Assembly: GCF_011682175.1 (NCBI RefSeq)
Contig: NZ_WHJG01000018.1
Location: forward strand, 62,001 to 126,000
DNA: 64,000 nucleotides
DNA from: Massilia frigida
GTDB lineage: Bacteria > Pseudomonadota > Gammaproteobacteria > Burkholderiales > Burkholderiaceae_D
Direction: 5' to 3'
Below the pieces are notes generated by a model that was not told where the DNA came from, did not search any database, and was given only the letters and a program-made list of their open reading frames with translations. Made by a program: the position numbers and the translations under genes. Positions 51,949 to 61,957 of this stretch are shown here, in pieces (position 1 is the first letter of the stretch; the number at the start of each line of letters is the position of its first letter).

Positions 51949-54816
51949 TCAAGCAAGCTTGATGCGCATGTCGTTCGCCTTGGCCACCTGGGAAGCGCTG
52001 CCGCCCTTGATGACTTCGTCGAGCAGTTCGCGTGCACCTTCCTTGTCGCCGATTTCCTGATAGGCGATGGCCAGGTCAAGCTTGGTCTCCATCTCCATCT
52101 GGACCGCCGTCAGTTCGCCAACCTGCACGTCGCCGGCGCTGCCGATGTCGTTAAAGTCCGGCAGTGCGGTGGTGTCGGCGCTGCCTGCGGGCAGGTCGAG
52201 GTCGAGCGAGTGCATGTCGAATTCCGGCACGGCGTCAGCCTTGGCGCTCTTGGTATCGGCGCCGAACGGATCGTCGTTGGCCAGGCTAGGCACGGCGCCC
52301 GGCGTGGTCGATTGCGGCAGGTCGAAGTTCATGCCATCGAGGTTGAAATCGTCGTCCGCAGGCGCCTTCGACAGTGTCACCGCGGCCGCTGCCGGCGCTG
52401 GTGCATTGAAGTCCATGTCGAAGTCCATGTTCGGCGTCTCCGCCTTGACCGGCTCGACATGCACCGGCGCTGCCGCTGGCGTGTCGAACGACAGGTGATG
52501 CTCGTCCATGACTTCGGCGGCCGGCGTCACCACTGGCGCGCTTGGGGTGACTGGCTCGAAGCTCAGGCCGCCCAGGTCGAAATCGAGGGTGTGCTCTTCG
52601 GCTGCCTTGGCGACTGGCGCGACCGGTGCCGGTGCCGGTGCAGCTGGCGCGGCGGTGGTGTCCTTGCTCAGGTCGAGGTCGAGGTCCATCAGTGCGCTGT
52701 GCGGACCGTTGTCGATTGCCGAAGCATCGAACTGGTCGGCCGGATCGACTGGCTGGCTGGTCGCGGCGGCTGCGCTGCTGCCGGCGCTGGCGTACAGCGG
52801 GTTCATCGCATCGATCGACAGGCCCAGTGCGGCCGCTTGTGCCCACTCGTCGCCCTGGCCCTTGGTCATGCCATACAGTTCGCTGGCCTGGCTCTCGAAC
52901 GCGCGCTGATCCTTGCGGGCGGCGTAGATTTCCAGCAGTTTCAGGCGGACCGGATAGCGGTCGGGATGGGTGCGCAGCGCTTCCTTGAGAATCTCTTCAG
53001 CCTGGGCATCGCGGCCGTAGGCGATGTAGACGTCGGCTTCGGCGACCGGATCGACTTCATTGGTGTCGAGCTGGCTGGCCGATGGGGCGAAGCTGGAGTT
53101 GAACACGCTGTTGTTGGTGTCCACGCTCTGGCCGCCGGTTTCGGCGAACAGGGAGTGCGCCTGGTCGGTCGGCGCGCCAAGGATCGACGGCTCCGACGGA
53201 TTGCGCTCGACCTGCTTGCGTTCGCGCCATTTCGACAGCCCGAACAGGCCGGCCAGCAAGGCAACGATGGCAGCGATCACGAGGACGATGTTTTCCATCA
53301 ACATGTCGAAGAAGCTTGGCTCCGGCGCTGGCGCAGCCGGCTTGATCACCGGTTTCGGCGCAGGCACGACGGCCGGCACTGGCGCTGCCACAGGCGCATC
53401 GGCCACCACTGGCGCTGGCGTCACGGCCGGCGGGGTGACAGCCGGGGTCACGGCGGCAGGCGGCGGCACTGGTACGGCCGCTGGCGGTGGCGGCGCCACC
53501 ACCGCAGGCGTGGCGGCCGGCGCAGGCGTGACCGGCGGCTTGGCGCTGACCACTTCCGTGATCGGCGTCTTCGGCGCGGTGGCGCCGGCGGCGGCCTTGC
53601 TCTTGACCGTCATGATCTTTTCGAGATCGCCAACGTTCTTTTCCAGTTCCTTGACGCGCTTGGTGGCGTCGGCCATGGCTTTTTCTTTGGCGATCTTGTC
53701 TTCCGCCGTCAGCGCACCGGTTTTGCCGGCGGCGTCGGTCGCGCCAGTCGCTTTCGACAGCTTGAGCTGGTCTTTCGATTCGTTGGCAGCGGTTGGACGC
53801 TCGGCCACCTTGGCGGTGATCTTGCCGGCGGCGCTCTGGGTCTTTTCAGGTTCCTTGTCGGCCGAGCCGCTGGCGACCTGGCCGGCCAGCTTGTTGCGGT
53901 ACGCGTTGAAGTCGGTGGCATGGGCCACCACGACGCCGCGCGCTTCGCCTTCGGAACCCTTGATCGATGCCGCCTCGGGCACCGCCAGGATCTGGCCCGA
54001 CTTCAGGCGGTTCATGTTGTTGCCTGCAAAGGCGTCCGGATTGGCGCGGTACAGCGCAACGAGCATCATGTCGAGCGAAATATCGGCCGGCTTGATCTGT
54101 GCTGCGATCTTGCCCAGCGTATCGCCACGCTTGACCTTGTACTCGCTGTCGCCCTCGCCCTTGCCGGCGGCGCGCTGCGGCTCTTGCGACGGCGCTGCCT
54201 TTGGCTCGGCTTTCGGTTCCGCAGGCGCGTCGGCAGGCGGCTTGGCGGCAGTGGCCGCACCCGTCTTGCCGCCGGCCTTGGCGCCGGCTTTTGCATCCGC
54301 CTTGGCGCCGTTGCGGTTACCCTGCGACAGCACGTCGACCGGCGCGGATACTTGCGCGGTCTGGGTCGAACGCATTTCGACAGGATCAAGCAGGAAAGTG
54401 TATTCACGAACCAGTCGGCCCGAGGAGCCCCAGTTCAATTCGAGCAACATATCGACGAACGGTTCGTTGACAGGTTGCGAAGAAGTGACTTTGATGAACT
54501 GGCGGCCACCGCGCTGCTCGACGCTGAAACGCAGCGACAGCAGGGCAGGATTGAAATCGATATTGGCTTGACGGAAGGCTTCCGCCGGGGCCAGCTTGGC
54601 GGTCATACCGCCCGCTTCGTCATTGGCAACCGAGGTCAGTTCGATCTCTGCGTTCAGGGGCTGGCCGAGTGCGGACAGTACGGTCAGTTTACCGAGACCC
54701 GCCGCGTATGCCGAGGTGGACAGAAACACCGCACTGGCGACTGCGCCTGTGAGGGATTTCAACGCGAACGAAGTGAGCTTGGAGCGAGTGTTTAAATGCA
54801 TAGTTGGCGGCATCAT
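51949..54816 (-). CDS. fimV: FimV-family polar/peptidoglycan-binding membrane protein
   Basis: Large FimV/HubP-type protein linked to type IV pili and cell-pole organisation. It has 955 aa if started at ATG 54816; an ATG at 54801 (MHLNTRSKL) is equally plausible, and neither has a clear Shine-Dalgarno. Signal peptide to about residue 38, an N-terminal FimV domain (GLGKLTVLSALGQPLNAEIEL), LysM at about 225-280 (YKVKRGDTLGKIA), a short coiled coil (about 385-410), a Pro/Ala/Val linker (about 425-500), one membrane helix (about 510-530), an acidic cytoplasmic region with TPR-like and repeated LDFDLGGL/MDFDMDFN patches, and the FimV C-terminal domain (LDLAIAYQEIGDKEGARELL). Confidence 0.94.
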   Translation of the reverse strand: MMPPTMHLNTRSKLTSFALKSLTGAVASAVFLSTSAYAAGLGKLTVLSALGQPLNAEIELTSVANDEAGGMTAKLAPAEAFRQANIDFNPALLSLRFSVEQRGGRQFIKVTSSQPVNEPFVDMLLELNWGSSGRLVREYTFLLDPVEMRSTQTAQVSAPVDVLSQGNRNGAKADAKAGAKAGGKTGAATAAKPPADAPAEPKAEPKAAPSQEPQRAAGKGEGDSEYKVKRGDTLGKIAAQIKPADISLDMMLVALYRANPDAFAGNNMNRLKSGQILAVPEAASIKGSEGEARGVVVAHATDFNAYRNKLAGQVASGSADKEPEKTQSAAGKITAKVAERPTAANESKDQLKLSKATGATDAAGKTGALTAEDKIAKEKAMADATKRVKELEKNVGDLEKIMTVKSKAAAGATAPKTPITEVVSAKPPVTPAPAATPAVVAPPPPAAVPVPPPAAVTPAVTPPAVTPAPVVADAPVAAPVPAVVPAPKPVIKPAAPAPEPSFFDMLMENIVLVIAAIVALLAGLFGLSKWRERKQVERNPSEPSILGAPTDQAHSLFAETGGQSVDTNNSVFNSSFAPSASQLDTNEVDPVAEADVYIAYGRDAQAEEILKEALRTHPDRYPVRLKLLEIYAARKDQRAFESQASELYGMTKGQGDEWAQAAALGLSIDAMNPLYASAGSSAAAATSQPVDPADQFDASAIDNGPHSALMDLDLDLSKDTTAAPAAPAPAPVAPVAKAAEEHTLDFDLGGLSFEPVTPSAPVVTPAAEVMDEHHLSFDTPAAAPVHVEPVKAETPNMDFDMDFNAPAPAAAAVTLSKAPADDDFNLDGMNFDLPQSTTPGAVPSLANDDPFGADTKSAKADAVPEFDMHSLDLDLPAGSADTTALPDFNDIGSAGDVQVGELTAVQMEMETKLDLAIAYQEIGDKEGARELLDEVIKGGSASQVAKANDMRIKLA

Positions 54817-55124
54817 GAGTTGACGGGGGAGAAGGCTGGTTTCCCGGAGGTCTCAACATATCATCATGCACTAGAGCATGCAAGTTTTTGGAGCAACTAT
54901 GTCGGGCAGTTGCTCACTAAATACGCAATTTCGCGCTTTCTGTAACAGCTCGGTCAAAACCGCATTCATGCCGCTATGTCAAGTACCTTGCAAGATATAA
55001 CAACTGAATTATCAAGAAGTATACGAAAAACCGGGGTAATGGTGGCTAAAAACGCAAGTTACGCACAGGCCACCGCTGCGTGCTGTGCACCGACTGCATG
55101 CACAACACGCCATTCTACACGTAT
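54817..55124. promoter_or_regulatory. 308-bp gap between asd and fimV
   Basis: No gene supported on either strand. It is AT-richer than its surroundings, especially about 54,880-55,060, as expected for the fimV promoter region, but I cannot assign hexamers with confidence. A small inverted repeat CATGC-N6-GCATG is present near 54,870. Confidence 0.45.
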
Positions 55125-56252
55125 TTACTTATCGAGAATAATCCGCAGCATGCGGCGCAGCGGTTCGGCCGCGCCCCACAGCAGCTGGTCGCCCACGGTG
55201 AAGGCGGACAGGTACTCGCCGCCCATCGACATCTTGCGCAGGCGGCCGACCGGAATGGTCAGGCTGCCCGTGACCGCCGCCGGCGACAGGTCGCGCATCG
55301 ACGCTTCGCGCGTGTTCGGCACCACCTTCACCCAGTCGTTGTTGGCGGCGATGATATCGTTGATCTCGTCGAGCGGCACATCCTTTTTCAGCTTGATGGT
55401 CAGCGCCTGCGAGTGGCAGCGCATCGCGCCCACGCGCACGCACAAGCCATCGACCGGAATCTCGCTGCTGCCAAAGGCGGCGCCCAGGCCCAGGATCTTG
55501 TTGGTCTCGGCGCCGGCTTTCCACTCTTCCTTCGACTGGCCGTTGCCCAGGTCCTTGTCGATCCACGGAATCAGGTTGCCGGCCAGCGGCACGCCGAACT
55601 GCTTGGTCTCGTCAGCCGACATGCCATGCTGGGTCGCCAGCACGGTGCGGTCGATTTCCAGGATGGCGGCAGCCGGGTTGTCCAGCAGCGCTTTCACCGA
55701 TTGATTGATGGTGCCGAACTGGGTCAGCAGCTCGCGCATATGCTGGGCGCCGCCGCCGGAGGCGGCCTGGTAGGTCATGGAACTCATCCAGTCGACCAGC
55801 TTATGCTGGAACAGGCCGCCCAGGCCCATCAGCATGCACGACACGGTGCAATTGCCGCCGATGTAGTTCTTCACGCCGCGCGTCAAAGCATTCTTGATCA
55901 CGTCGAGATTGACCGGGTCGAGCACGATGACGGCATCGTCATTCATGCGCAGGGTCGAGGCGGCGTCGATCCAGTAGCCGTTCCAGCCGGACGCGCGCAG
56001 CTTCGGGAACACCTCGCTGGTATAGTCGCCGCCCTGGCAGGAAATGATGATCTCGCATTTCGACAGCTCGGTAATGTCGGTTGCGTCTTTCAGGGTAGTC
56101 TCGTTCTTCGCCATCGCAGGCGCTTTGCCGCCCGCGTTCGACGTTGTGAAGAACACAGGTTCGATGTGGGCGAAATCGCCCTCGTCCTGCATGCGCTGCA
56201 TCAGGACCGAACCCACCATACCGCGCCAACCTACCAAGCCAACTAATTTCAT
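55125..56252 (-). CDS. asd: Aspartate-semialdehyde dehydrogenase
   Basis: NADPH-dependent reduction of aspartyl phosphate, feeding lysine, threonine, methionine and diaminopimelate synthesis. It has 375 aa from ATG 56252. Nucleotide-binding [13 protein letters not shown] is at 5-17, catalytic Cys135 in GGNCTVSCM, and the substrate/His region [14 protein letters not shown] is near 280. Length and motifs fit the Gram-negative long-form enzyme. It sits between leuB and fimV in the conserved block. Confidence 0.98.
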   Translation of the reverse strand: MKLVGLVGWRGMVGSVLMQRMQDEGDFAHIEPVFFTTSNAGGKAPAMAKNETTLKDATDITELSKCEIIISCQGGDYTSEVFPKLRASGWNGYWIDAASTLRMNDDAVIVLDPVNLDVIKNALTRGVKNYIGGNCTVSCMLMGLGGLFQHKLVDWMSSMTYQAASGGGAQHMRELLTQFGTINQSVKALLDNPAAAILEIDRTVLATQHGMSADETKQFGVPLAGNLIPWIDKDLGNGQSKEEWKAGAETNKILGLGAAFGSSEIPVDGLCVRVGAMRCHSQALTIKLKKDVPLDEINDIIAANNDWVKVVPNTREASMRDLSPAAVTGSLTIPVGRLRKMSMGGEYLSAFTVGDQLLWGAAEPLRRMLRIILDK

Positions 56253-56282
56253 CTTCTTTCCTCGTTAATGTAAGAGACTGCT

Positions 56283-57353
56283 TTACCCAAGCGCCTTGAC
56301 CACTGCATTGCCCATTTCCTCGGTACCGACCTTGGTGGTACCGGCTTCAAAAATATCCCCGGTGCGCAAGCCCTGCGCCAGCACCTTCTTGACCGCGGTC
56401 TCGATGCGCTCGGCCTGCTCGGTTTTACCGAGCGAGAAGCGCAGCATCATCGCGGCCGACAAAATCGTCGCCAGCGGATTGGCGATGCCCTTGCCGGCGA
56501 TGTCGGGCGCGGAACCGTGCGAAGGCTCGTACAAGCCCTTGTTGCTGGCGTCGAGCGAGGCCGATGGCAGCATGCCGATCGAACCGGTGAGCATGGCCGC
56601 GCAGTCGGACAAAATATCGCCGAACATGTTCCCGGTGACCATGACGTCGAATTTCTTCGGCGCGCGCACCAGCTGCATGGCGGCGTTATCGACGTACATG
56701 TGATCGAGCTCGATGTCCGGATATTCCTTGTGCACGTCGGTGACGATGTCGCGCCAGAACTGGAACGTCTCCAGCACATTGGCCTTGTCCACGCTGGTGA
56801 CGCGCTTGCTGCGCTTTTGCGCGGCCTGGAAGGCCACGTGCGCGATGCGGCGGATTTCCGTTTCGGCGTAGCGCATGGTGTCGAAGCCTTCGCGCTCGCC
56901 CTTGAACGGGCCGTCCGGGCATTCGCGCACGCCGCGCGGCTTGCCGAAATAGATGTCGCCGGTCAGTTCGCGGATGATCAGGATGTCCAGGCCCGATACC
57001 ACTTCGGGCTTGAGGGTCGACGCGCCGGCCAGTTCCGGATACAGGATCGCCGGACGCAGGTTGGCGAACAGCCCCAGTTCCTTGCGCAAGCCGAGGATGG
57101 CCTGTTCCGGGCGCAGCGAGCGCTCCAGGGTGTCGTACTTGAAGTCGCCGACGGCGCCGAACAGCACCGCGTCGGCGCTCTTGGCCAGCGCCAGCGTGGC
57201 CGGCGGCAGCGGGTGGCCGTGGGCGGCGTAGCCGGCGCCGCCGACGTCGGCCGTTTCCATTTCAAATTGTTCGCCAAGGACGTTCAGTACCTTGACCGCT
57301 TGCGCCATGATTTCAGGGCCGATGCCGTCGCCCGGCAGGATTGCAATCTTCAT
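56283..57353 (-). CDS. leuB: 3-isopropylmalate dehydrogenase
   Basis: Oxidative decarboxylation of 3-isopropylmalate in leucine synthesis. It has 356 aa from ATG 57353 ([16 protein letters not shown]). The substrate-binding arginines and catalytic residues lie in [23 protein letters not shown] and [15 protein letters not shown]. The NAD-binding [14 protein letters not shown] is near 280. 30 bp upstream of asd, likely in one operon with leuD and leuC. Confidence 0.98.
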   Translation of the reverse strand: MKIAILPGDGIGPEIMAQAVKVLNVLGEQFEMETADVGGAGYAAHGHPLPPATLALAKSADAVLFGAVGDFKYDTLERSLRPEQAILGLRKELGLFANLRPAILYPELAGASTLKPEVVSGLDILIIRELTGDIYFGKPRGVRECPDGPFKGEREGFDTMRYAETEIRRIAHVAFQAAQKRSKRVTSVDKANVLETFQFWRDIVTDVHKEYPDIELDHMYVDNAAMQLVRAPKKFDVMVTGNMFGDILSDCAAMLTGSIGMLPSASLDASNKGLYEPSHGSAPDIAGKGIANPLATILSAAMMLRFSLGKTEQAERIETAVKKVLAQGLRTGDIFEAGTTKVGTEEMGNAVVKALG

Positions 57354-57387
57354 GTGATCTCTCTTGTCGTCAGATAATGCGTGGGGT

Positions 57388-58035
57388 TCAGATGACGTTG
57401 GCCAGCCAGGGCTGGGCCGCCAGGTGGCGCTCTTCGAAGGCGCGGATCTCGTCCGCGTGGCGCAAGGTCAGGCCGATGTCGTCCAGGCCATTCAACAGGC
57501 AGTATTTGCGGAACGGGTCGATCTGGAATTCATACGTGAGCGAACCGTTGCTCGTCGAGATGCGCTGCTGCTCCAGGTCCACCACCAGGCGAAAGCCCGG
57601 GAACGCCTTGACTTCGTTGAACAGGTGCTCGACCTGCGACTCGGTGAGGACGATCGGCAGCAGGCCGCTCTTGTAGCAGTTGTTGAAGAAGATATCGGCG
57701 AAGCTCGGTGCGACGATGGCGCGGAAACCATACTGGTCGAGCGCCCACGGCGCGTGTTCGCGCGAGGAGCCGCAGCCGAAGTTTTTGCGCGTGAGCAGGA
57801 TCGAGGCGCCCTGGTAGCGCGCCTCGTTGAGTACGAAGTCGGGATTGAGCGGACGGCTGCTGTTATCCTTGCCCGGCTCGCCGTGGTCGAGATAGCGCCA
57901 TTCGTCGAACAGATTGGGGCCGAAGCCGGTACGCAGGATCGACTTGAGGAACTGCTTGGGGATGATGGCGTCGGTGTCGACGTTGGCGCGGTCGAGCGGG
58001 GCCACCAGGCCTTCGTATATCGTAAATTTATCCAT
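57388..58035 (-). CDS. leuD: 3-isopropylmalate dehydratase small subunit
   Basis: Swivelling small subunit of isopropylmalate isomerase, partner of LeuC. It has 215 aa from ATG 58035. Motifs: [14 protein letters not shown] (about 18-31) and the substrate loop [16 protein letters not shown]. Separated from leuC by a small lipoprotein gene rather than directly adjacent. Confidence 0.98.
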   Translation of the reverse strand: MDKFTIYEGLVAPLDRANVDTDAIIPKQFLKSILRTGFGPNLFDEWRYLDHGEPGKDNSSRPLNPDFVLNEARYQGASILLTRKNFGCGSSREHAPWALDQYGFRAIVAPSFADIFFNNCYKSGLLPIVLTESQVEHLFNEVKAFPGFRLVVDLEQQRISTSNGSLTYEFQIDPFRKYCLLNGLDDIGLTLRHADEIRAFEERHLAAQPWLANVI

Positions 58036-58102
58036 GGTCTTTTGCAGTGTGGGCGCGCCCCCGCCTGGGCGGGAGCGACGCGGCGGTCCGCGGAGCCGCC
58101 TG

Positions 58103-58225
58103 TTATTTTTTGCCGGCGCCGTCTATTTTCTGGCCGACTTTTTGAATGTCCTTGCCAAGGCCCGATACGGTGTTGCAAGCGGCGAGCAGCAGTGCGATGG
58201 CGAACAGGGCAAACAGCTTTTTCAT
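58103..58225 (-). CDS. Entericidin-like small lipoprotein
   Basis: A 40-aa peptide from ATG 58225: a Lys-Lys start, a hydrophobic stretch [14 protein letters not shown] with the lipobox cysteine at 17, then the entericidin-type sequence [14 protein letters not shown]. It resembles the entericidin A/B (EcnA/EcnB) family of small envelope lipoproteins linked to stress-induced lysis and antidote function in enterics. It sits 23 bp from leuC and 67 bp from leuD on the same strand, a position seen in other Burkholderiales, so it is probably carried on the leu transcript. Confidence 0.88.
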   Translation of the reverse strand: MKKLFALFAIALLLAACNTVSGLGKDIQKVGQKIDGAGKK

Positions 58226-58248
58226 TACAAACTCACTGACGATGGATG

Positions 58249-59652
58249 TTAGCGCAGTGCGCGCACGTCGACGAAATGGCCGGTGATGCCGGCCGCCGCC
58301 GCCATGGCGGGCGATACCAGGTGGGTACGCCCGCCCTGCCCCTGGCGACCTTCGAAATTGCGGTTCGAGGTCGAGGCGCAGCGCTCGCCCGGCTCAAGCC
58401 GGTCGGCATTCATGGCAAGGCACATCGAGCAGCCTGGCTCGCGCCATTCGAAGCCCGCGTCCTTGAAAATCTTGTCCAGTCCTTCGCGCTCGGCCTGGTC
58501 TTTCACCAGCCCGGAGCCCGGCACCACCAGCGCCAGGCGCACGTTGGACGCGCGGTGCTTGCCGCGCACCACGGCCGCAGCCGCGCGCAAATCTTCGATG
58601 CGCGAATTTGTGCACGAACCGATGAACACCTTGTCGATGCGGATGTCGGCGATCAGGGTGTTGGGCTGGAGGTTCATGTAGACCAGCGCCTTTTCCATGG
58701 CGTCGCGCCGCACGGCGTCTTTTTCCTGGTCGGGATCGGGCACGCGGCCATCGATCGAGGTGACCATTTCGGGCGAGGTGCCCCAGGTGACCTGCGGCTT
58801 GACGTCGGCGGCGTTGAGCAGCACGACCATGTCGAACTGGGCGCCCTGGTCCGAATGCAAGGTGCGCCAGTAGTCGACCGCGCGGTCCCAGTGCGGACCG
58901 GCCGGCGCGTAAGGGCGGCCCTTGACGTAATTGATGGTGGTGTCGTCCACGCCGATCATGCCGGCGCGCGCGCCCGCTTCGATCGCCATGTTACAGACCG
59001 TCATGCGCCCTTCCATCGACAGCGCGCGGATCGCGGCGCCGCCGAATTCGATGGCGTAGCCGGTGCCGCCGGCGGTGCCGATCTTGCCGATCACGGCCAG
59101 CACGATATCCTTGGCGGTCACCCCGGCCGGCAGCACGCCGTCGACCTGCACCAGCATCGACTTCGATTTCTTGGCCAGCAGCGTTTGCGTTGCCAGCACG
59201 TGTTCGACCTCGGACGTGCCGATGCCGTGCGCCAGGCAGCCGAAAGCGCCATGGGTGGAGGTGTGCGAGTCGCCGCATACCACCGTCATGCCGGGCAAGG
59301 TGGCGCCCTGCTCCGGACCGATCACGTGCACGATGCCCTGGCGCTTGTCGTTCATGTTGAAGTAGGTCAGGCCGTAACTCTTGGAGTTGGCGTCCAGCGT
59401 TTCGACCTGCAGGCGCGAGGTGGGGTCAAGGATGCCGTCCTTGCGGTCGGTGGTCGGCACGTTGTGGTCGGCCACCGCGAGGTTGGCCGAATTGCGCCAT
59501 AGCTTGCGGTTGGCGGCGCGCAGGCCATCGAAGGCCTGTGGGCTGGTCACTTCATGCAGCAGGTGGCGGTCGATGTAAAGCACCGTCGTACCGTCGTCGT
59601 CGGAACGCACGATGTGCGATTCCCAGAGTTTGTCGTAGAGCGTTTTTATCAT
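58249..59652 (-). CDS. leuC: 3-isopropylmalate dehydratase large subunit
   Basis: Aconitase-family large subunit of isopropylmalate isomerase, a 4Fe-4S enzyme. It has 467 aa from ATG 59652. The three cluster cysteines are in IGSCTNSR (about 347) and GCSMC (about 407 and 410). Other motifs: [16 protein letters not shown] and [13 protein letters not shown]. First gene of the leuC-ecn-leuD-leuB-asd block; a promoter candidate lies about 45-70 bp upstream. Confidence 0.98.
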   Translation of the reverse strand: MIKTLYDKLWESHIVRSDDDGTTVLYIDRHLLHEVTSPQAFDGLRAANRKLWRNSANLAVADHNVPTTDRKDGILDPTSRLQVETLDANSKSYGLTYFNMNDKRQGIVHVIGPEQGATLPGMTVVCGDSHTSTHGAFGCLAHGIGTSEVEHVLATQTLLAKKSKSMLVQVDGVLPAGVTAKDIVLAVIGKIGTAGGTGYAIEFGGAAIRALSMEGRMTVCNMAIEAGARAGMIGVDDTTINYVKGRPYAPAGPHWDRAVDYWRTLHSDQGAQFDMVVLLNAADVKPQVTWGTSPEMVTSIDGRVPDPDQEKDAVRRDAMEKALVYMNLQPNTLIADIRIDKVFIGSCTNSRIEDLRAAAAVVRGKHRASNVRLALVVPGSGLVKDQAEREGLDKIFKDAGFEWREPGCSMCLAMNADRLEPGERCASTSNRNFEGRQGQGGRTHLVSPAMAAAAGITGHFVDVRALR

Positions 59653-59696
59653 GATGGAAGGTAGTAGGCGACTGCATGAATCAAGTACCGCATTTG

Positions 59697-59724
59697 ATTA
59701 TGCCATATTTGTGCAGCGCAGTAA
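59697..59724 (-). promoter_or_regulatory. Putative leuC promoter
   Basis: Minus-strand hexamers TTACTG (59724-59719) and CATAAT (59702-59697), 16 bp apart, upstream of the leuC ATG at 59652. The -10 is good, the -35 weak. No leader peptide rich in Leu codons is visible downstream. Confidence 0.4.
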
Positions 59725-59769
59725 GCCTTGCCCCATTTTGATACTTTCGCAGTTTTCGATACGCCTTTA

Positions 59770-59815
59770 CTGAAGTTTATTCACTTAACGTATCGGATTA
59801 ACGAACGATGGCTGG
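59770..59815. repeat. 3'-end repeat of the DUF805-type paralogues, copy 1
   Basis: About 46 bp starting CTGAAGTTTATTCACTTA at the 3' end of the first gene. A near-identical copy is at 63726-63772, at the 3' end of the third paralogue. Both cover the stop codon and downstream sequence, showing that the duplication unit included the gene's 3' flank. Confidence 0.85.
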
Positions 59816-61813
59816 TCGACGCGGCATGCGGAAGGAACTGAAGAATTCCTCGACCCTTACCCTCGATGCCGGGTCGTCCTTGTAGAAGGCAGTTGCCACG
59901 TACGCCTTGGAGCCGGCCAAGCCGAAACTGAGCGAACGCATCATGCCGCCCGGAAGCCTGACCTTGACCGACCCTCGCTGATGGCGATCGGAATCCCAGC
60001 CCGTCTCGCGCGACACCAGCTCGCCGTCGGTGCCGGCCGCCGCGTCCTGCAGGATCTGCAGGACCTTGCCGACGTCGGGGGCCGCCGCGCCGAAGTCGAT
60101 GATCTGCACGGTGTATTCCCGTCCTTCCGCCATCGCGACGGACTGCTGCGCGTTTGCGCCGCCCAGTCGTGCGCGCAGTGCCGGCGGGATGGGCACTTTC
60201 TTCGGTTCGCCCGGGAAGTCGATGAGCAGCTCGCGGTCGGGCGACACCCAGAAATAGACGTTCGGGTCGACCGGCGTGGTACGGCTGAGGTCATGGAAGG
60301 GGTTGGGCACCTGGCGGTAGCGGCCGCCCTGAACTATTGCCGCCCTCCCCATGCCGATGATCTGCAGGACGATGAACAAGCCTGCCCAGAACTTGATCAC
60401 ATTGGAATCGGGACCCGGCACCTCGCCGAAATCGTTGTCGCCGCCGGTGCCCGCAATGACGCAGTAGATCATCATCGATCCGAACCAGAAAATGGCCGAG
60501 GCGACGCTGACGAAATTCTTCTGGCCCGCGGCTGCGCCGAGCGCAATGGCCAGGATGAACCAGAACAGCCACTTGCCGCTGATGTTCACGTCGTGCAGGC
60601 GCAGCACCATCAGGCGCACGCAGAAAAACATCGCGATCACGGCGCCGGCAAGGATTGCGGCAAAGGCGGCGAACTGGCCTTTCGGCGCAATCACCGGGGC
60701 CAGCACGGCGATCAGGATCAGCGGCAGGAAGACCGGCAAGGCATAGGCCAGCGCGCGCAGGCGGCCGATGCGCCCTTCCATCGACAAGCCGAACACGCCC
60801 GGCGCGTCCTGCTGTTGGCTCGCCGCGGCGCTGCCGCCGGTCGATGCTGGCGTGCCATACACCCCGGCGGGCGCAGCGACGATATCGACCCGGCTCAGGA
60901 ACCACTGGTACAGGGCCCGGTTTTGCTCGAAAGCGGCGACGGGAGCGCGTATCGTGATGGCGCATACGGTGCCGTCGATGCGGATGCAGGCGACCAGGTA
61001 GCGGCTCTCGGATTCATCGCCCGGAAAGGTGCCGGTAAATTCGATGGCCTTGCCCTTGACCCGGTCGCCCCACTCTGCGCCGTCGATGTCGTACGGTTCG
61101 CCATCCTGCTTGAGGTAGCGCATTTCGTGCCGCACAAGCGCCAGGCGCATGCCCACCCACTGGTTCAGCGACACGTCGGGACGGCGAAGACCGCTCGCTT
61201 CGAGCACGCTGCCGCTGCTGTCGGCGTGAAAGCGCAAGCCCCTTGGCATGCTGCTCTGGCGCCAGTCGGCGGGAACGAAGAAGGCAAGGCCGATACCGGC
61301 GATGGTGACGTTGCGCGGCTTGAGGGCGGCGATATCGAGCGGGGCGCCGGCCTGTTGCCGTACCGCGGCGGGCGCTGGCTGCGCCGGGACGACCGGTGCC
61401 GGCGCGAGCGTCGCCGCCGAATCGCGCGCCGCCGCAGCGGCCCTGGCCAGCGACGCTTCGATGCCCTTCCTGAGCCACTCGACCCGGTCCCTGGCGATGG
61501 CGAAGCTGCGGTCGCTCAGGGCGACCAGGATGCCCGCTTCGGCGTGCAGCATGCGCACCACGTCCGCGCCGGACAGCGAATCGATGGCGCTGCCGTGATG
61601 CCGCTCGACCCGCTCGCGCACTTCCGAGATCAGGATCGACTGCCCAGTGGCGCCGGCGGTATCGGACAGGTGCAAGCTGATGTTGGCAGCATCGCTGCCG
61701 GGCGGCCGAACGACTGGAACAAAAAATTTGGTGTGAACGAATTTTTTCCATGCCGGATTCAACAATCCGTTCGCCTGCGCGGCGCTGAGCACCTGCTCGA
61801 AATCTTGCGACAT
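59798..61813 (-). CDS. SseB/DcrB/DUF805 multidomain membrane protein, complete copy
   Basis: A 671-aa protein from ATG 61813. Residues 1-125 resemble the SseB N-terminal domain (FEQVLSAAQ, KFFVPVV). An Ala/Pro linker (128-155) follows, then a DcrB/DUF1795-like domain at about 168-312 (LAFFVPADWRQSSMP, AITIRAPVAAFEQNRALYQWFLSRV). DUF805 comes next with four or five membrane helices (about 357-378, 382-401, 415-430, 436-455, 472-488; SMEGRIGRLRALAYAL, LMVLRLHDVNISGKWLFW). A soluble C-terminal domain at 515-671 (SPDRELLIDFPGEPKKV) completes it. The function is unknown; the layout suggests an envelope sensor or scaffold. One of three tandem paralogues. Confidence 0.8.
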   Translation of the reverse strand: MSQDFEQVLSAAQANGLLNPAWKKFVHTKFFVPVVRPPGSDAANISLHLSDTAGATGQSILISEVRERVERHHGSAIDSLSGADVVRMLHAEAGILVALSDRSFAIARDRVEWLRKGIEASLARAAAAARDSAATLAPAPVVPAQPAPAAVRQQAGAPLDIAALKPRNVTIAGIGLAFFVPADWRQSSMPRGLRFHADSSGSVLEASGLRRPDVSLNQWVGMRLALVRHEMRYLKQDGEPYDIDGAEWGDRVKGKAIEFTGTFPGDESESRYLVACIRIDGTVCAITIRAPVAAFEQNRALYQWFLSRVDIVAAPAGVYGTPASTGGSAAASQQQDAPGVFGLSMEGRIGRLRALAYALPVFLPLILIAVLAPVIAPKGQFAAFAAILAGAVIAMFFCVRLMVLRLHDVNISGKWLFWFILAIALGAAAGQKNFVSVASAIFWFGSMMIYCVIAGTGGDNDFGEVPGPDSNVIKFWAGLFIVLQIIGMGRAAIVQGGRYRQVPNPFHDLSRTTPVDPNVYFWVSPDRELLIDFPGEPKKVPIPPALRARLGGANAQQSVAMAEGREYTVQIIDFGAAAPDVGKVLQILQDAAAGTDGELVSRETGWDSDRHQRGSVKVRLPGGMMRSLSFGLAGSKAYVATAFYKDDPASRVRVEEFFSSFRMPRRPAIVR

Positions 61814-61829
61814 CTAATATTAACTTTCA

Positions 61830-61957
61830 ATGAAATGATAGCCGGATCGTGATCGCCACCACGGCGCCCTCGATGCGCAAACAGGCCAGCAGGAAGCGGC
61901 TCGCGGCCTGGTCTGCGGAAACTCGATCGTCATGCCACCGTCGGGCGAGGTCCACAC
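61830..61957 (-). pseudogene. Recombination scar of a DUF805-type paralogue
   Basis: Directly after the TAG of the truncated copy, the same frame continues VWTSPDGGMTIEFPQT, matching the start of the C-terminal domain of the complete copy (VYFWVSPDRELLIDFPGEP). It then jumps, in another frame, to a piece of the DcrB-like domain (ASRFLLACLRIEGAVVAITIR) and stops near 61,830. So two non-adjacent parts of the family have been joined and most of the C-terminal domain lost. Confidence 0.75.

Noticed and set aside
51577-54795. Plus-strand open frame of about 1,070 codons opposite fimV
   Set aside because: Shadow of the repetitive fimV sequence; its His/Arg/Gly runs mirror fimV codon usage.
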